Shown: positions 1-6,949 of the stretch, one piece after another
How positions within the stretch are numbered: position 1 is the stretch's first letter
How the letters are laid out: each line of letters opens with the position of its first letter
Source of the DNA: Paludibacter propionicigenes WB4
GTDB lineage: Bacteria > Bacteroidota > Bacteroidia > Bacteroidales > Paludibacteraceae
NCBI RefSeq assembly: GCF_000183135.1
Contig: NC_014734.1
Span: 868,001 to 932,000 of the forward strand
Direction of reading: 5' to 3'
Length of the DNA stretch: 64,000 nt
Translations under genes and position numbers: made by a program
Notes under the pieces: model-generated
Databases searched by the model: none
The model's input: the letters and a program-made list of their open reading frames with translations, nothing else
What the model was told of the DNA's origin: nothing

Positions 1-2
1 CT

Positions 3-98
3 TTGATTGAAACAACATATTCGCTTATTGCATTAGCTATCGGACTTTTATTCCTTTTTGGATGCTTAAAAAAATGGACTTTAATACCGAAAAAATAA
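3..98 (+). CDS. C-terminal end of an unidentified membrane protein (cut by window start)
   Basis: An open frame runs in from the window edge and stops at TAA 96-98. It encodes about 31 residues: a hydrophobic stretch (roughly residues 7-22, rich in L, I, A, F and G) followed by a basic tail ending IPKK. This looks like the last transmembrane helix of a membrane protein with a short positively charged cytoplasmic end. The family cannot be identified from this fragment. It could also be a chance frame, though the helix-plus-lysine pattern argues against that. Confidence 0.4.
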   Translation: MIETTYSLIALAIGLLFLFGCLKKWTLIPKK

Positions 99-250
99 CG
101 ACCTCATTTTCTTTGGCCGACTGGCGTGCATTCCGGCAGCTTTGCTCCTTCCGCAGACAAGCCCGTAACTAACTGTCACGACAAACGGGAGTAAATTGGC
201 AAAAAGGTCGTAGCATAGGGAGTTAAAGGTAATTTTAGAAGAAAAAAACA

Positions 251-871
251 ATGAGAATAACAATTTGTATTTTACTGGTTTTAGTCATAAGCTCGACTTA
301 TGGTCAAACTCAAAAAGATTCTTTATTTAAAAAGGATATTGTTCCTTTGGTTGAAGAAATGGAATTTATGTACGGATATGATCAAGCAATGCGTGAATAT
401 ACAATATATCAGACTTTTGATAAAAACGTAACAGACAAAATTGAAAACCTTACAGATAGCTTAAAGGAAAAAGAGATTGACAAAAGAAAATTTGCTTCAG
501 ATAGTCTTGCCTATTTTATTTTTAAAAATTACATAAACCCAAAAGATGCTGTGCATACAGCAAGAATTATAGAGATTACAAAAAAATATGGATTTCCTAG
601 CTTGGAAAGAATCAGAAAATACTATAAAAAAGATTTTATAGATCCAGAGTTTAACCCATATATACTTTTAGTTCATGCTCCAAAAGCATATTGGATTGAA
701 TTGAAAGAATTAACAAAAAAGGAATTAGTTGAAGGACGAATAAGTCGTTGTGTTTATGGTCACATGTTATGGCATTTTAATGGACGTAAAAACATGAAAG
801 ATTTACTAGAAAATGGGTTTGAAATGATTAAAGAAAATGGGTTGACTAAATTAAAGTCAACTTGTGAATAA
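251..871 (+). CDS. Exported DUF6624-like protein of unknown function
   Basis: 206 residues beginning with a short signal peptide (charged MRI, hydrophobic core to about residue 17, cleavage near TYGQ). The rest is charged and helical. The segment with KKYGFPS at about 117-123, followed by an LLVHAP...YW..L motif, resembles the DUF6624 family of Bacteroidota. That assignment is by motif recognition and not by a search. No enzymatic function is known. The gene stands alone between two unusual intergenic stretches, and its codon use is more AT-rich than the housekeeping genes further right. Single transferred accessory genes often look like this. Confidence 0.6.
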   Translation: MRITICILLVLVISSTYGQTQKDSLFKKDIVPLVEEMEFMYGYDQAMREYTIYQTFDKNVTDKIENLTDSLKEKEIDKRKFASDSLAYFIFKNYINPKDAVHTARIIEITKKYGFPSLERIRKYYKKDFIDPEFNPYILLVHAPKAYWIELKELTKKELVEGRISRCVYGHMLWHFNGRKNMKDLLENGFEMIKENGLTKLKSTCE

Positions 872-1211
872 AAAAACGAACGCCTAATACACGCTCATAT
901 GTTCATTGGCTGGCTAACGTGCATTCACTTGGTTGAATATTGTCTGAACTTGGATTCAGCTGATTAATCAGATAAAAAAGAACGCTCTGAAATCTGATTC
1001 ATCACTTAATCTGATAAAATCGTGGTTCAGACGGTGATAGATCAGTTTGGCGAAATCTCCAAACATCGTCGTGCTAAAAGCAAGACTCTTGCCTTGCATA
1101 TCATAAATAGAATATGGAAAGCAGGAGCATTTCTCTTAGCGAAGAAGAAACCTTCGCCAAATTCTCGGACGAGAAATGAAAATTAATTCAACAATCAAAT
1201 AGAAAACAAGA
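872..1211. other. Intergenic region with palindromic element and a short open remnant
   Basis: 340 bases without a convincing gene. They contain the inverted repeat at 942-1032. A start-less frame is open from 1010 to a TAA near 1186 (about 58 codons, many K and R) and contains a second inverted repeat, TTTGGCGAA at 1046-1054 and TTCGCCAAA at 1153-1161. The frame has only a GTG at 1022 as a possible start, and I do not recognise the peptide. It may be a gene remnant or part of a repeat element. Confidence 0.4.
942..1032. repeat. Imperfect palindromic element bounded by GTCTGAAC/GTTCAGAC
   Basis: GTCTGAAC at 942-949 is matched by its exact reverse complement GTTCAGAC at 1025-1032. Inside, TGATTAATCAGAT and a second TCTGATT...AATCTGAT run extend an imperfect stem. 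Similar GTCTGAACCACGATT-type palindromes occur in intergenic regions of Bacteroidota genomes. That parallel is from memory and would need a genome-wide count. Confidence 0.45.
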
Positions 1212-1733
1212 ATGATTATACGTAAAACAATACTTACTGAAAGGCTTATACTAAAGCCAACTATAGAAGAAGATGCAGAATTTATATTCGAACTCTTAAA
1301 CACACCCAAATGGCTGAAATTTATAGGTGATAGAAACGTAAATTCATCTATAGATGCAGCAGAATACATTAAAACCAGAATGCTTCCACAACTCGAAAGG
1401 CTTGGATATGGTAATTATACGGTCGTAAGGACATCGGACAACGTAAAAATTGGAACCTGTGGACTCTTCGACAGAGAAGGATTAGAGGGTATAGACATAG
1501 GATTCGCATTCCTCCCCGGATACGAAGGGCAAGGTTATGGTTTTGAATCGGCCAATAAGTTGAAAGAGGTGGCGTTTGAAGAGTTTGGGATAAAAGAGAT
1601 GAATGCCATCACAAGTAAAGAAAATATCAACTGCCAAAAACTGTTAGAGAAGCTGGGATTGAAATTAAAAGGGACAACAATACTCCCAAATGAAAAGGAG
1701 GAACTTTTGCTTTACGGTATAAAGAATGAATAA
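1212..1733 (+). CDS. GNAT-family N-acetyltransferase (RimJ/RimL type)
   Basis: 173 residues with the layout of the Acetyltransf_3/RimJ-RimL group. The N-terminal TERLILKP is the standard opening. An acceptor-binding region follows, then the acetyl-CoA site GYEGQGYGFESANKL (about 97-111, Q/RxxGxG type), and a C-terminal SKENINCQKLLEKLGLK segment typical of this group. It is expected to transfer an acetyl group from acetyl-CoA to an amine, either on a small molecule or a protein N-terminus. The substrate cannot be told from sequence. It is a monocistronic accessory gene, and its ATG follows an A-rich leader. Confidence 0.85.
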   Translation: MIIRKTILTERLILKPTIEEDAEFIFELLNTPKWLKFIGDRNVNSSIDAAEYIKTRMLPQLERLGYGNYTVVRTSDNVKIGTCGLFDREGLEGIDIGFAFLPGYEGQGYGFESANKLKEVAFEEFGIKEMNAITSKENINCQKLLEKLGLKLKGTTILPNEKEELLLYGIKNE

Positions 1734-1776
1734 AACAAGAAGCAGTTAGATTTTTACCGGAAATACAAGTAAAAAA

Positions 1777-1817
1777 AGTCGGGGGTATTTACAAATAAAC
1801 TGTAAATACCCCCGACT
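1777..1817 (-). terminator. Rho-independent terminator of the downstream esterase gene
   Basis: Perfect 16-bp stem with a 9-base loop. Read on the minus strand it is followed by a T7 run (A 1771-1777). It lies just after the stop of the minus-strand esterase at 1841. A nearly identical hairpin sits behind the second esterase at 2995-3031. It may also stop the plus-strand acetyltransferase. Confidence 0.85.
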
Positions 1818-1840
1818 ATTATTTCAATAAAATATATCGC

Positions 1841-2734
1841 TTAGAAACGCATAAAGAAATCCCAGGTTTCTTTGGCAATCCAATTGACAGAAGACCCCGG
1901 ATCTTTAACGTCATTGGTGTGCCCCCCTACGAATGAACCGAACAAGACAGGATATTCAGTAGGAAGTCCTTTAATTTCAGTGGTGATATGAGTAGAAGTT
2001 GTGGCTAATGGTAATTCCGGCAATTGTTTTAATCCATTATCTTCAATGTGTGTTAATACACAATACTTACCACCTTGCTTTAGTGCATCTGAGTTGACAT
2101 ACTTACAAAGATCGTCCTGAGTACCTGTTGTGCTAAAATATGCTATCGGTTTGTGTTTATTTTCCGGAAGATAAATATTCCAGTTGGCCGGAGAATAACA
2201 AGCCACCGCCCGAAGATCACTTTGAAATTCCAATGATAACGAGTAGGTAAACATGGCACCAAAGCTAAAGCCACAGCAAAATACGCGAGTGCTGTCTACG
2301 CTCAATTTCTCTTTAAACAATTTAAGCATATCGGCAAAGAAGATATGATCTTTGTTATCACCTCCACGCCAGGGAGAACCATCGGTGTATCCCTGAGGTG
2401 CAACGAAAATAACGGGAACATTATCTCTGTCTGCATACGTTTTAAGACCATAATAGTTTTGATCAACCATTGTTTGCATACTTCCCCCCATCATGTGCAT
2501 AGCGAAAATTAAACGATACTTTTTGCTTTTGTCGTAGTTTTTAGGGATATCAATGATATATTGGCGGGTAAGTCCTGCACTGGTGATGGTATACGTCCCA
2601 CTCTTCAAATCTGTAGGTTCTTTAGTAGAACCGGTAGTGGGAGTTGTAGTACTGGCAACATCAACCGGATTATCTGATTTATTGCACGAAAAAAATGAAA
2701 CTAAAAGGAGAAAGATGACGAGTGTTTTTTTCAT
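1841..2734 (-). CDS. Alpha/beta-hydrolase esterase lipoprotein (PHB depolymerase/LpqC-like)
   Basis: 297 residues. The N-terminus is a lipoprotein signal with Cys17 (FFSC), so the mature protein should be membrane-anchored. The catalytic domain shows an MHMMGGS oxyanion region at about 79-85, the VAPQGY strand at 111-116, nucleophile Ser157 in GFSFG, a candidate acid at Asp207/208 and His272 in GGHTN. This is the esterase_phb/LpqC (CE1-like) arrangement, typical of secreted acetyl-xylan, feruloyl or polyester esterases. The substrate is unknown. The gene at 3054 is a close paralogue with an ordinary, non-lipoprotein signal. The pair arose by tandem duplication including the terminator. A proline/threonine linker (about 28-40) separates the lipobox from the fold. 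Confidence 0.8.
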   Translation of the reverse strand: MKKTLVIFLLLVSFFSCNKSDNPVDVASTTTPTTGSTKEPTDLKSGTYTITSAGLTRQYIIDIPKNYDKSKKYRLIFAMHMMGGSMQTMVDQNYYGLKTYADRDNVPVIFVAPQGYTDGSPWRGGDNKDHIFFADMLKLFKEKLSVDSTRVFCCGFSFGAMFTYSLSLEFQSDLRAVACYSPANWNIYLPENKHKPIAYFSTTGTQDDLCKYVNSDALKQGGKYCVLTHIEDNGLKQLPELPLATTSTHITTEIKGLPTEYPVLFGSFVGGHTNDVKDPGSSVNWIAKETWDFFMRF

Positions 2735-2785
2735 TATTCAATATTTATAAAAGATTTCGGGTTACTTATTTCCATTTTTACAGGG

Positions 2786-2793
2786 CAAAGATA
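2786..2793 (-). promoter_or_regulatory. Minus-strand -7 promoter element TATCTTTG of esterase 1
   Basis: The plus strand reads CAAAGATA, giving the Bacteroidota -7 consensus TAnnTTTG on the minus strand about 52 bases before the ATG at 2734. The surrounding 40 bases, including a CAAAAAC further upstream, resemble those at 4196 before the paralogue, so the promoter was duplicated with the gene. Confidence 0.6.
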
Positions 2794-2893
2794 CTACTAT
2801 TTCGGTGTAAGTATATACCAAAAACATTGTAAATAGACGTTGTCGTGGCCTATTTCTTTCGTCTAAACTAATGTCAACATATGATAAGTAACT

Positions 2894-2920
2894 CACGGGG
2901 TGTATTAAAGTCACCCCGTG
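2894..2920. other. Strong GC-rich hairpin without T tract
   Basis: CACGGGGTG (2894-2902) and CACCCCGTG (2912-2920) form a perfect 9-bp stem with a 9-base loop between the two esterase genes. It lacks a T tract on either strand, so it is not an obvious terminator. It lies upstream of the esterase 1 promoter and could be an operator or a repeat remnant. Confidence 0.4.
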
Positions 2921-2994
2921 GATATAGGTAAAGAAATTCGCACCAACAAGAGAAACTGTTGTTTTTTTTAGAAATATGAGTTTAAAGAAAACAA

Positions 2995-3031
2995 TCGGGG
3001 GTATTTACAAATAAACTGTAAATACCCCCGA
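2995..3031 (-). terminator. Terminator of second esterase (duplicate of 1777-1817)
   Basis: 14-bp perfect stem, TCGGGGGTATTTAC (2995-3008) with GTAAATACCCCCGA (3018-3031), with the same loop sequence as the terminator at 1777. On the minus strand it is followed by a T-rich stretch. The near identity shows the duplication unit included the terminator. Confidence 0.8.
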
Positions 3032-3053
3032 CGATTATTTTAAATAAAATGTA

Positions 3054-3962
3054 CTAGAAGCGCATAAAGAAATCCCATGTTTCTTTTGCTATCCAGTTGA
3101 CATCAGATCCGGGATCTTTAGCTTCATTGGTATGACCGCCTACGAATGAACCAAACATTACAGGATATTCAGCAGGAAGTCCTTTAAGTTCAGTAGTGAC
3201 ATGAGTAGGAGTTGTAGCTAATGGTAATTCCGGCAATTGTTTTAATCCGTTATCTTCGGCATGAGTCAAAACACAGTACTTACCACCTTGCTTTTTCTCA
3301 TCAGAGTTGACATATTTACAAAGACCGTCCTGAGTACCTGTTGTGCTAAAGTAAGCCAGCGGTTTGTGTTTGTTTTCAGGAAGATAAATGTTCCAGTTAG
3401 CCGGAGCATAACAAGCCACAGCACGAAGATCGCTCTGAAATTCTAATGATAGCGAGTAGGTAAACATCGCACCAAAGCTAAATCCACAGCAAAATATGCG
3501 AGAGGTGTCAATGCTTAGTTTATCTTTAAAGAATTTAAGCATATCGGTAAAGTAGATATGGTCTTTGTCATCGCGTGTACGCCATGGTGAACCGTCGGTA
3601 TATCCCTGAGGTGCAACGAAAATAACAGGAACATTCTCTTTTTCGGCATACGTTTTAAGACCATAATAGTTATTATCAACCATTGTTTTCATACTTCCGC
3701 CCATCATGTGCATGGTGAAAATCAAACGGTAAGTTTTGTTTTTGTCGTAGTTTTTGGGGATGTCAATGGTGTATTGACGTTCAAGTCCAGCACTGGTCAT
3801 GGTATAAATACCACTTTTAAAATCTCCAAGTTCTTTACCGTAACCGATACTACGAACTGGAGCATTTTTTAATTTACGGGCAACTTCGACTGATTTCCCT
3901 GATTGCGCATTGAGCGCAAAAAATGAAGCTAAAAGGAAAAAGATGGCAATTGTTTTTCTCAT
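3054..3962 (-). CDS. Secreted alpha/beta-hydrolase esterase, paralogue of 1841-2734
   Basis: 302 residues, very similar to the neighbouring esterase from about residue 50 to the identical C-terminus WDFFMRF. It has a signal-peptidase I type leader (cleavage near ALNA-Q, residue 19-20) in place of a lipobox, so this copy should be released while the other is anchored. Catalytic motifs are Ser162 in GFSFG, Asp212 and His277 in GGHTN. The N-terminal 20-50 linker differs completely between the two. The family is LpqC/PHB-depolymerase-like (CE1-like). The substrate is unknown, but plant polysaccharide esters are plausible. Confidence 0.8.
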   Translation of the reverse strand: MRKTIAIFFLLASFFALNAQSGKSVEVARKLKNAPVRSIGYGKELGDFKSGIYTMTSAGLERQYTIDIPKNYDKNKTYRLIFTMHMMGGSMKTMVDNNYYGLKTYAEKENVPVIFVAPQGYTDGSPWRTRDDKDHIYFTDMLKFFKDKLSIDTSRIFCCGFSFGAMFTYSLSLEFQSDLRAVACYAPANWNIYLPENKHKPLAYFSTTGTQDGLCKYVNSDEKKQGGKYCVLTHAEDNGLKQLPELPLATTPTHVTTELKGLPAEYPVMFGSFVGGHTNEAKDPGSDVNWIAKETWDFFMRF

Positions 3963-4195
3963 TGTTGAATATTTTTAAATGTTTTCTGGTTATGTATTGT
4001 TACTTTCTATGCGTTAGACAACTGATGTCGGCATAAGTTTAATCCACTACCTTTATTTGGAATGGAAACAGGTTAAGCTGCATGTTTAGACTAAGCAACA
4101 TCGGTTTTCTATACAAATTTTGATGTATCCGGCAGTTGTTTTACAGTGGATGAATTACGCGGGCCTTTGCACGGCATTTTCTATATTCTGCAGCA

Positions 4196-4203
4196 CAAAG
4201 ATA
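4196..4203 (-). promoter_or_regulatory. Minus-strand -7 element TATCTTTG of esterase 2
   Basis: CAAAGATA on the plus strand. Its flanks match those of the esterase 1 promoter at 2786. The predicted leader to the ATG at 3962 is about 230 nt, unusually long. No gene was found in this leader. Confidence 0.55.
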
Positions 4204-4350
4204 CATATATTTCTGCTTGGTTTATATCAAAAACACTTTATAATCGCTGAATACAACACCTACGAGGGGAAATTTATACCATTCTAAAGCAGATGACAAA
4301 TCTATTAAAAATAAATCAAATCACATCTCGTTAATTATAGAAATAGTTCC

Positions 4351-4358
4351 TATCTTTG
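4351..4358 (+). promoter_or_regulatory. -7 promoter element upstream of phzF-like gene
   Basis: TATCTTTG fits TAnnTTTG, but no good -33 TTG is present. It lies about 130 bases before the ATG at 4488. The whole 3963-4487 gap holds only this and the divergent esterase promoter. I see no other gene. Confidence 0.45.
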
Positions 4359-4487
4359 GAATTCAAAAAGATAAAACGATTTAGAAAACAGGAGCACAGT
4401 AGATAAATGCGATATATGTTCAGTTGGTTGGGTATAAATATTCTCAACTAAGCATATATACGTGTTAGATCAAATTAAAGAAAAGAT

Positions 4488-5282
4488 ATGAAAACATACA
4501 TTGTAGATGCTTTTACTAAAATTCCATATTCTGGAAATCCAGCAGGAGTTTGTATTTTAGATTACGAATTACCAGATAATTTAATGGCAAAGATTGCGAG
4601 GGAAATAAATCATTCTGAGACAGCATTCCTACATAAAATAGATAATGTATATAGATTGAGATGGTTCACGCCAAAAACTGAGGTTAGTTTGTGCGGACAC
4701 GCAACTCTTGCTACTGCACACATTTTATATGAGAAAGGATTTCTAAAGAGTAATGAACAGATAAAGTTTGATACCAAAAGCGGGATTTTGACGGCAAGGA
4801 TTACTAATGATATGATTGAATTAGATTTTCCTCAGATGTTTGTCGACAACTGTGAAAGTAACGAGATTATTGAAAAGGCATTTGATATTAAACCCGTTTA
4901 CGTAGGAAAAAATGACAAAAGATATTTGATTGAAATAGACAGTATAGAAAGACTAAAGACAATAAAACCAGACTTTCAGTTGTTGCAAAAGTCAGATAGA
5001 GGAGGGTTTATAATAACAGCAAAATCAGATGACAATTATGATTTTTATTCAAGATTTTTTGCTCCAGGTGTTGGAATAAACGAAGATCCAGTAACTGGTT
5101 CTGCTCACTGTTATCTTGCTCCATATTGGTCAAAGAGATTAAATAAATCAAAGATGTTAGCATTTCAGGCTTCAGAAAGAACAGGGATAATGGAATGTGA
5201 GCTTTTAGATAATAACCGTGTTTTATTACGAGGACAAGCTATTACGGTTAATGAAATGACAATGGATTGGAAAAACAATTAA
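4488..5282 (+). CDS. PhzF family isomerase/epimerase-like protein
   Basis: 264 residues. The diagnostic PhzF features are present: VDAFT..P.SGNPAGV at 6-21, the active-site glutamate Glu44 in HSETAF, RWFTP..EVSLCGHATLATAH at about 58-78, and EDPVTGSAHC near 203-212 in the second half of the pseudo-symmetric diaminopimelate-epimerase fold. Family members include the phenazine-synthesis isomerase PhzF and many orthologues of unknown substrate. No phenazine genes are nearby, so a phenazine role is unlikely. It is a stand-alone gene, lower in G+C than the aminopeptidase gene that follows, and flanked by odd intergenic sequence. This suggests horizontal acquisition. Confidence 0.85.
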   Translation: MKTYIVDAFTKIPYSGNPAGVCILDYELPDNLMAKIAREINHSETAFLHKIDNVYRLRWFTPKTEVSLCGHATLATAHILYEKGFLKSNEQIKFDTKSGILTARITNDMIELDFPQMFVDNCESNEIIEKAFDIKPVYVGKNDKRYLIEIDSIERLKTIKPDFQLLQKSDRGGFIITAKSDDNYDFYSRFFAPGVGINEDPVTGSAHCYLAPYWSKRLNKSKMLAFQASERTGIMECELLDNNRVLLRGQAITVNEMTMDWKNN

Positions 5283-5482
5283 CTAGCTGTAATACAAGCT
5301 CTTTTAGTTATGCACCGAAATTAGAATTTTGAGAGGTGAGCTTGATTGCTATACTTTTATTTATTAAAATAATCATTTCCAAAATCTAAACAGCCTATTA
5401 TTTGTTTTAGAGGTCTACAGTCGATCTTATACAAGAGTTATTGGAAGCTCTTTATTAAGACCAAATTAAAAATGGAAACAAC

Positions 5483-6247
5483 ATGTCGATAACCAAAGAA
5501 GAAGAATTAATTGGAATAAAAAAAGCAAGCGAAGCAGTAGCCTATACGCTCCGGGAAATGAGAAACTATGCCAAACCGGGCATGACTACCAAAGAGTTGG
5601 ATGATTTTGGAGGAAAGCTATTAATGGAGCTGGGTGCCAAATCGGCACCTTTTGTAAGTTATGGTTTCCCGGGCTGGACTTGCATAAGTTTAAATCATGA
5701 GTTTTGCCACGGCATCCCGTCGAACAGCAGGGTATTGGCAGAAGGTGATTTGATTAACATAGATGTTTCGGCCGAGTTGGATAGATTTTTTTCGGATAAC
5801 GGCGGATCATTTGTATTGGGTGATGACAAATACCGGTATCAGCAACTGGTTGATGCTTCAAAAGATATTCTTCATAAGGCCATTTATAATATAAAAGGTG
5901 GAGTACGCATTTCGGATATCGGTTTTATCATCGAAACCGAAGCGAAAAAGCGAGGCTACAAGGTAATCAAAAACCTTACTGGTCACGGCGTAGGTAGAAA
6001 ACTGCATGAAGCACCGGATGAAATCCCTAACTTTAAGGACAAATGGAATACCGCGCGGTTTCGTAAGAACTCGGTAGTTGCTATCGAAACTTTTATTTCT
6101 ACAACTTCGACTTATGCTCAAACACTGGGCGATGGTTGGACTATGGTTGGGAATAAAGGCGGGATTATGGCTCAGCACGAACATACTATTCTGGTGACCG
6201 ATGGAAAACCGATTATACTCACCGAAATGAACGAAATCTGGAACTAA
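5483..6247 (+). CDS. map: Type I methionine aminopeptidase
   Basis: 254 residues, the normal length for type I MAP. It removes the initiator methionine from nascent proteins in the cytoplasm using a dinuclear metal centre. All five ligands are visible with the standard spacing: Asp94, Asp105, His168 (TGHGVG), Glu202 and Glu233 (QHEHT). The catalytic His76 is in NHEFCHGIP. It is not in the ribosomal-protein/secY context where one map copy usually lies, so it may be a second, accessory MAP. The start ATG at 5483 is supported by the family N-terminus (I..EEL.GI.KAS). The other upstream ATG at 5472 is out of frame. Confidence 0.92.
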   Translation: MSITKEEELIGIKKASEAVAYTLREMRNYAKPGMTTKELDDFGGKLLMELGAKSAPFVSYGFPGWTCISLNHEFCHGIPSNSRVLAEGDLINIDVSAELDRFFSDNGGSFVLGDDKYRYQQLVDASKDILHKAIYNIKGGVRISDIGFIIETEAKKRGYKVIKNLTGHGVGRKLHEAPDEIPNFKDKWNTARFRKNSVVAIETFISTTSTYAQTLGDGWTMVGNKGGIMAQHEHTILVTDGKPIILTEMNEIWN

Positions 6248-6336
6248 CCCATAAAATATCTGTGCGTAAGTATCTGATTTATTTATAACTTGACTTAGTT
6301 ACCCGATAAAACTTTGATTTATAAATTTGATGAAAT

Positions 6337-6912
6337 ATGAAAAAGGTATTACTGCTATTGGCCGACGGATTTGAGACTTTTGAAGCTAGTGTTTTTATTG
6401 ATGTTATCGGTTGGAATATGGAGGAAGGCGATGGTTCTACTCAATTGTTTACCTGCGGGCTGAAAAAGGAAATAAAAAGCTCATTTAATCAGCGATTTAT
6501 AGTGGATTACGTGGCAGATGAAATTGACGTCAACCAATTTGATGCTTTAGCTATTCCAGGTGGTTTTGAGGTATACGGTTTTTATAACGATGCGTATGCC
6601 GACAAATTTCTGGATATAATCCGGAGTTTTAAAGCTCAGAATAAGATTATTGCATCGATATGCGTAGGTGCTTTGCCTGTTGGAAAAAGCGGTATATTGA
6701 AAGGGCTACAAGCCACTACCTACAATAGCGATATCAGACGAAAAGCCTTGGCAGAATTTGGTGTTCAGGTAATACATCAACCGATTGTGGAAGATAACAA
6801 TATAATTACCTCCTGGAATCCGTCCACAGCTGTGGATGTAGCATTACTATTGCTGGAACACCTGACAACAAAAAGTAATGCCGACTCTGTTCGTAAATTA
6901 ATGGGCTTTTAA
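6337..6912 (+). CDS. DJ-1/PfpI family protein (YajL/ThiJ-like)
   Basis: 191 residues, the usual length for bacterial DJ-1/YajL proteins. The conserved Glu13 (DGFE) and nucleophilic Cys109 (SICVGALP) form the typical pair, and the PGG loop is at 74-76. Family members are proposed protein/nucleotide deglycases, chaperones or glyoxalases, and the assignment is disputed. A cytoplasmic stress role is likely. It lies 90 bases after map on the same strand and may be cotranscribed, but the gap has room for its own promoter. Confidence 0.88.
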   Translation: MKKVLLLLADGFETFEASVFIDVIGWNMEEGDGSTQLFTCGLKKEIKSSFNQRFIVDYVADEIDVNQFDALAIPGGFEVYGFYNDAYADKFLDIIRSFKAQNKIIASICVGALPVGKSGILKGLQATTYNSDIRRKALAEFGVQVIHQPIVEDNNIITSWNPSTAVDVALLLLEHLTTKSNADSVRKLMGF

Positions 6913-6949
6913 AATTTTATCTCTCAATAACATTCAGGTGAAATATAAT

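Noticed and set aside
4488-5282. A phenazine biosynthesis locus
   Set aside because: Only a PhzF-like gene is present; no other phz gene is near.
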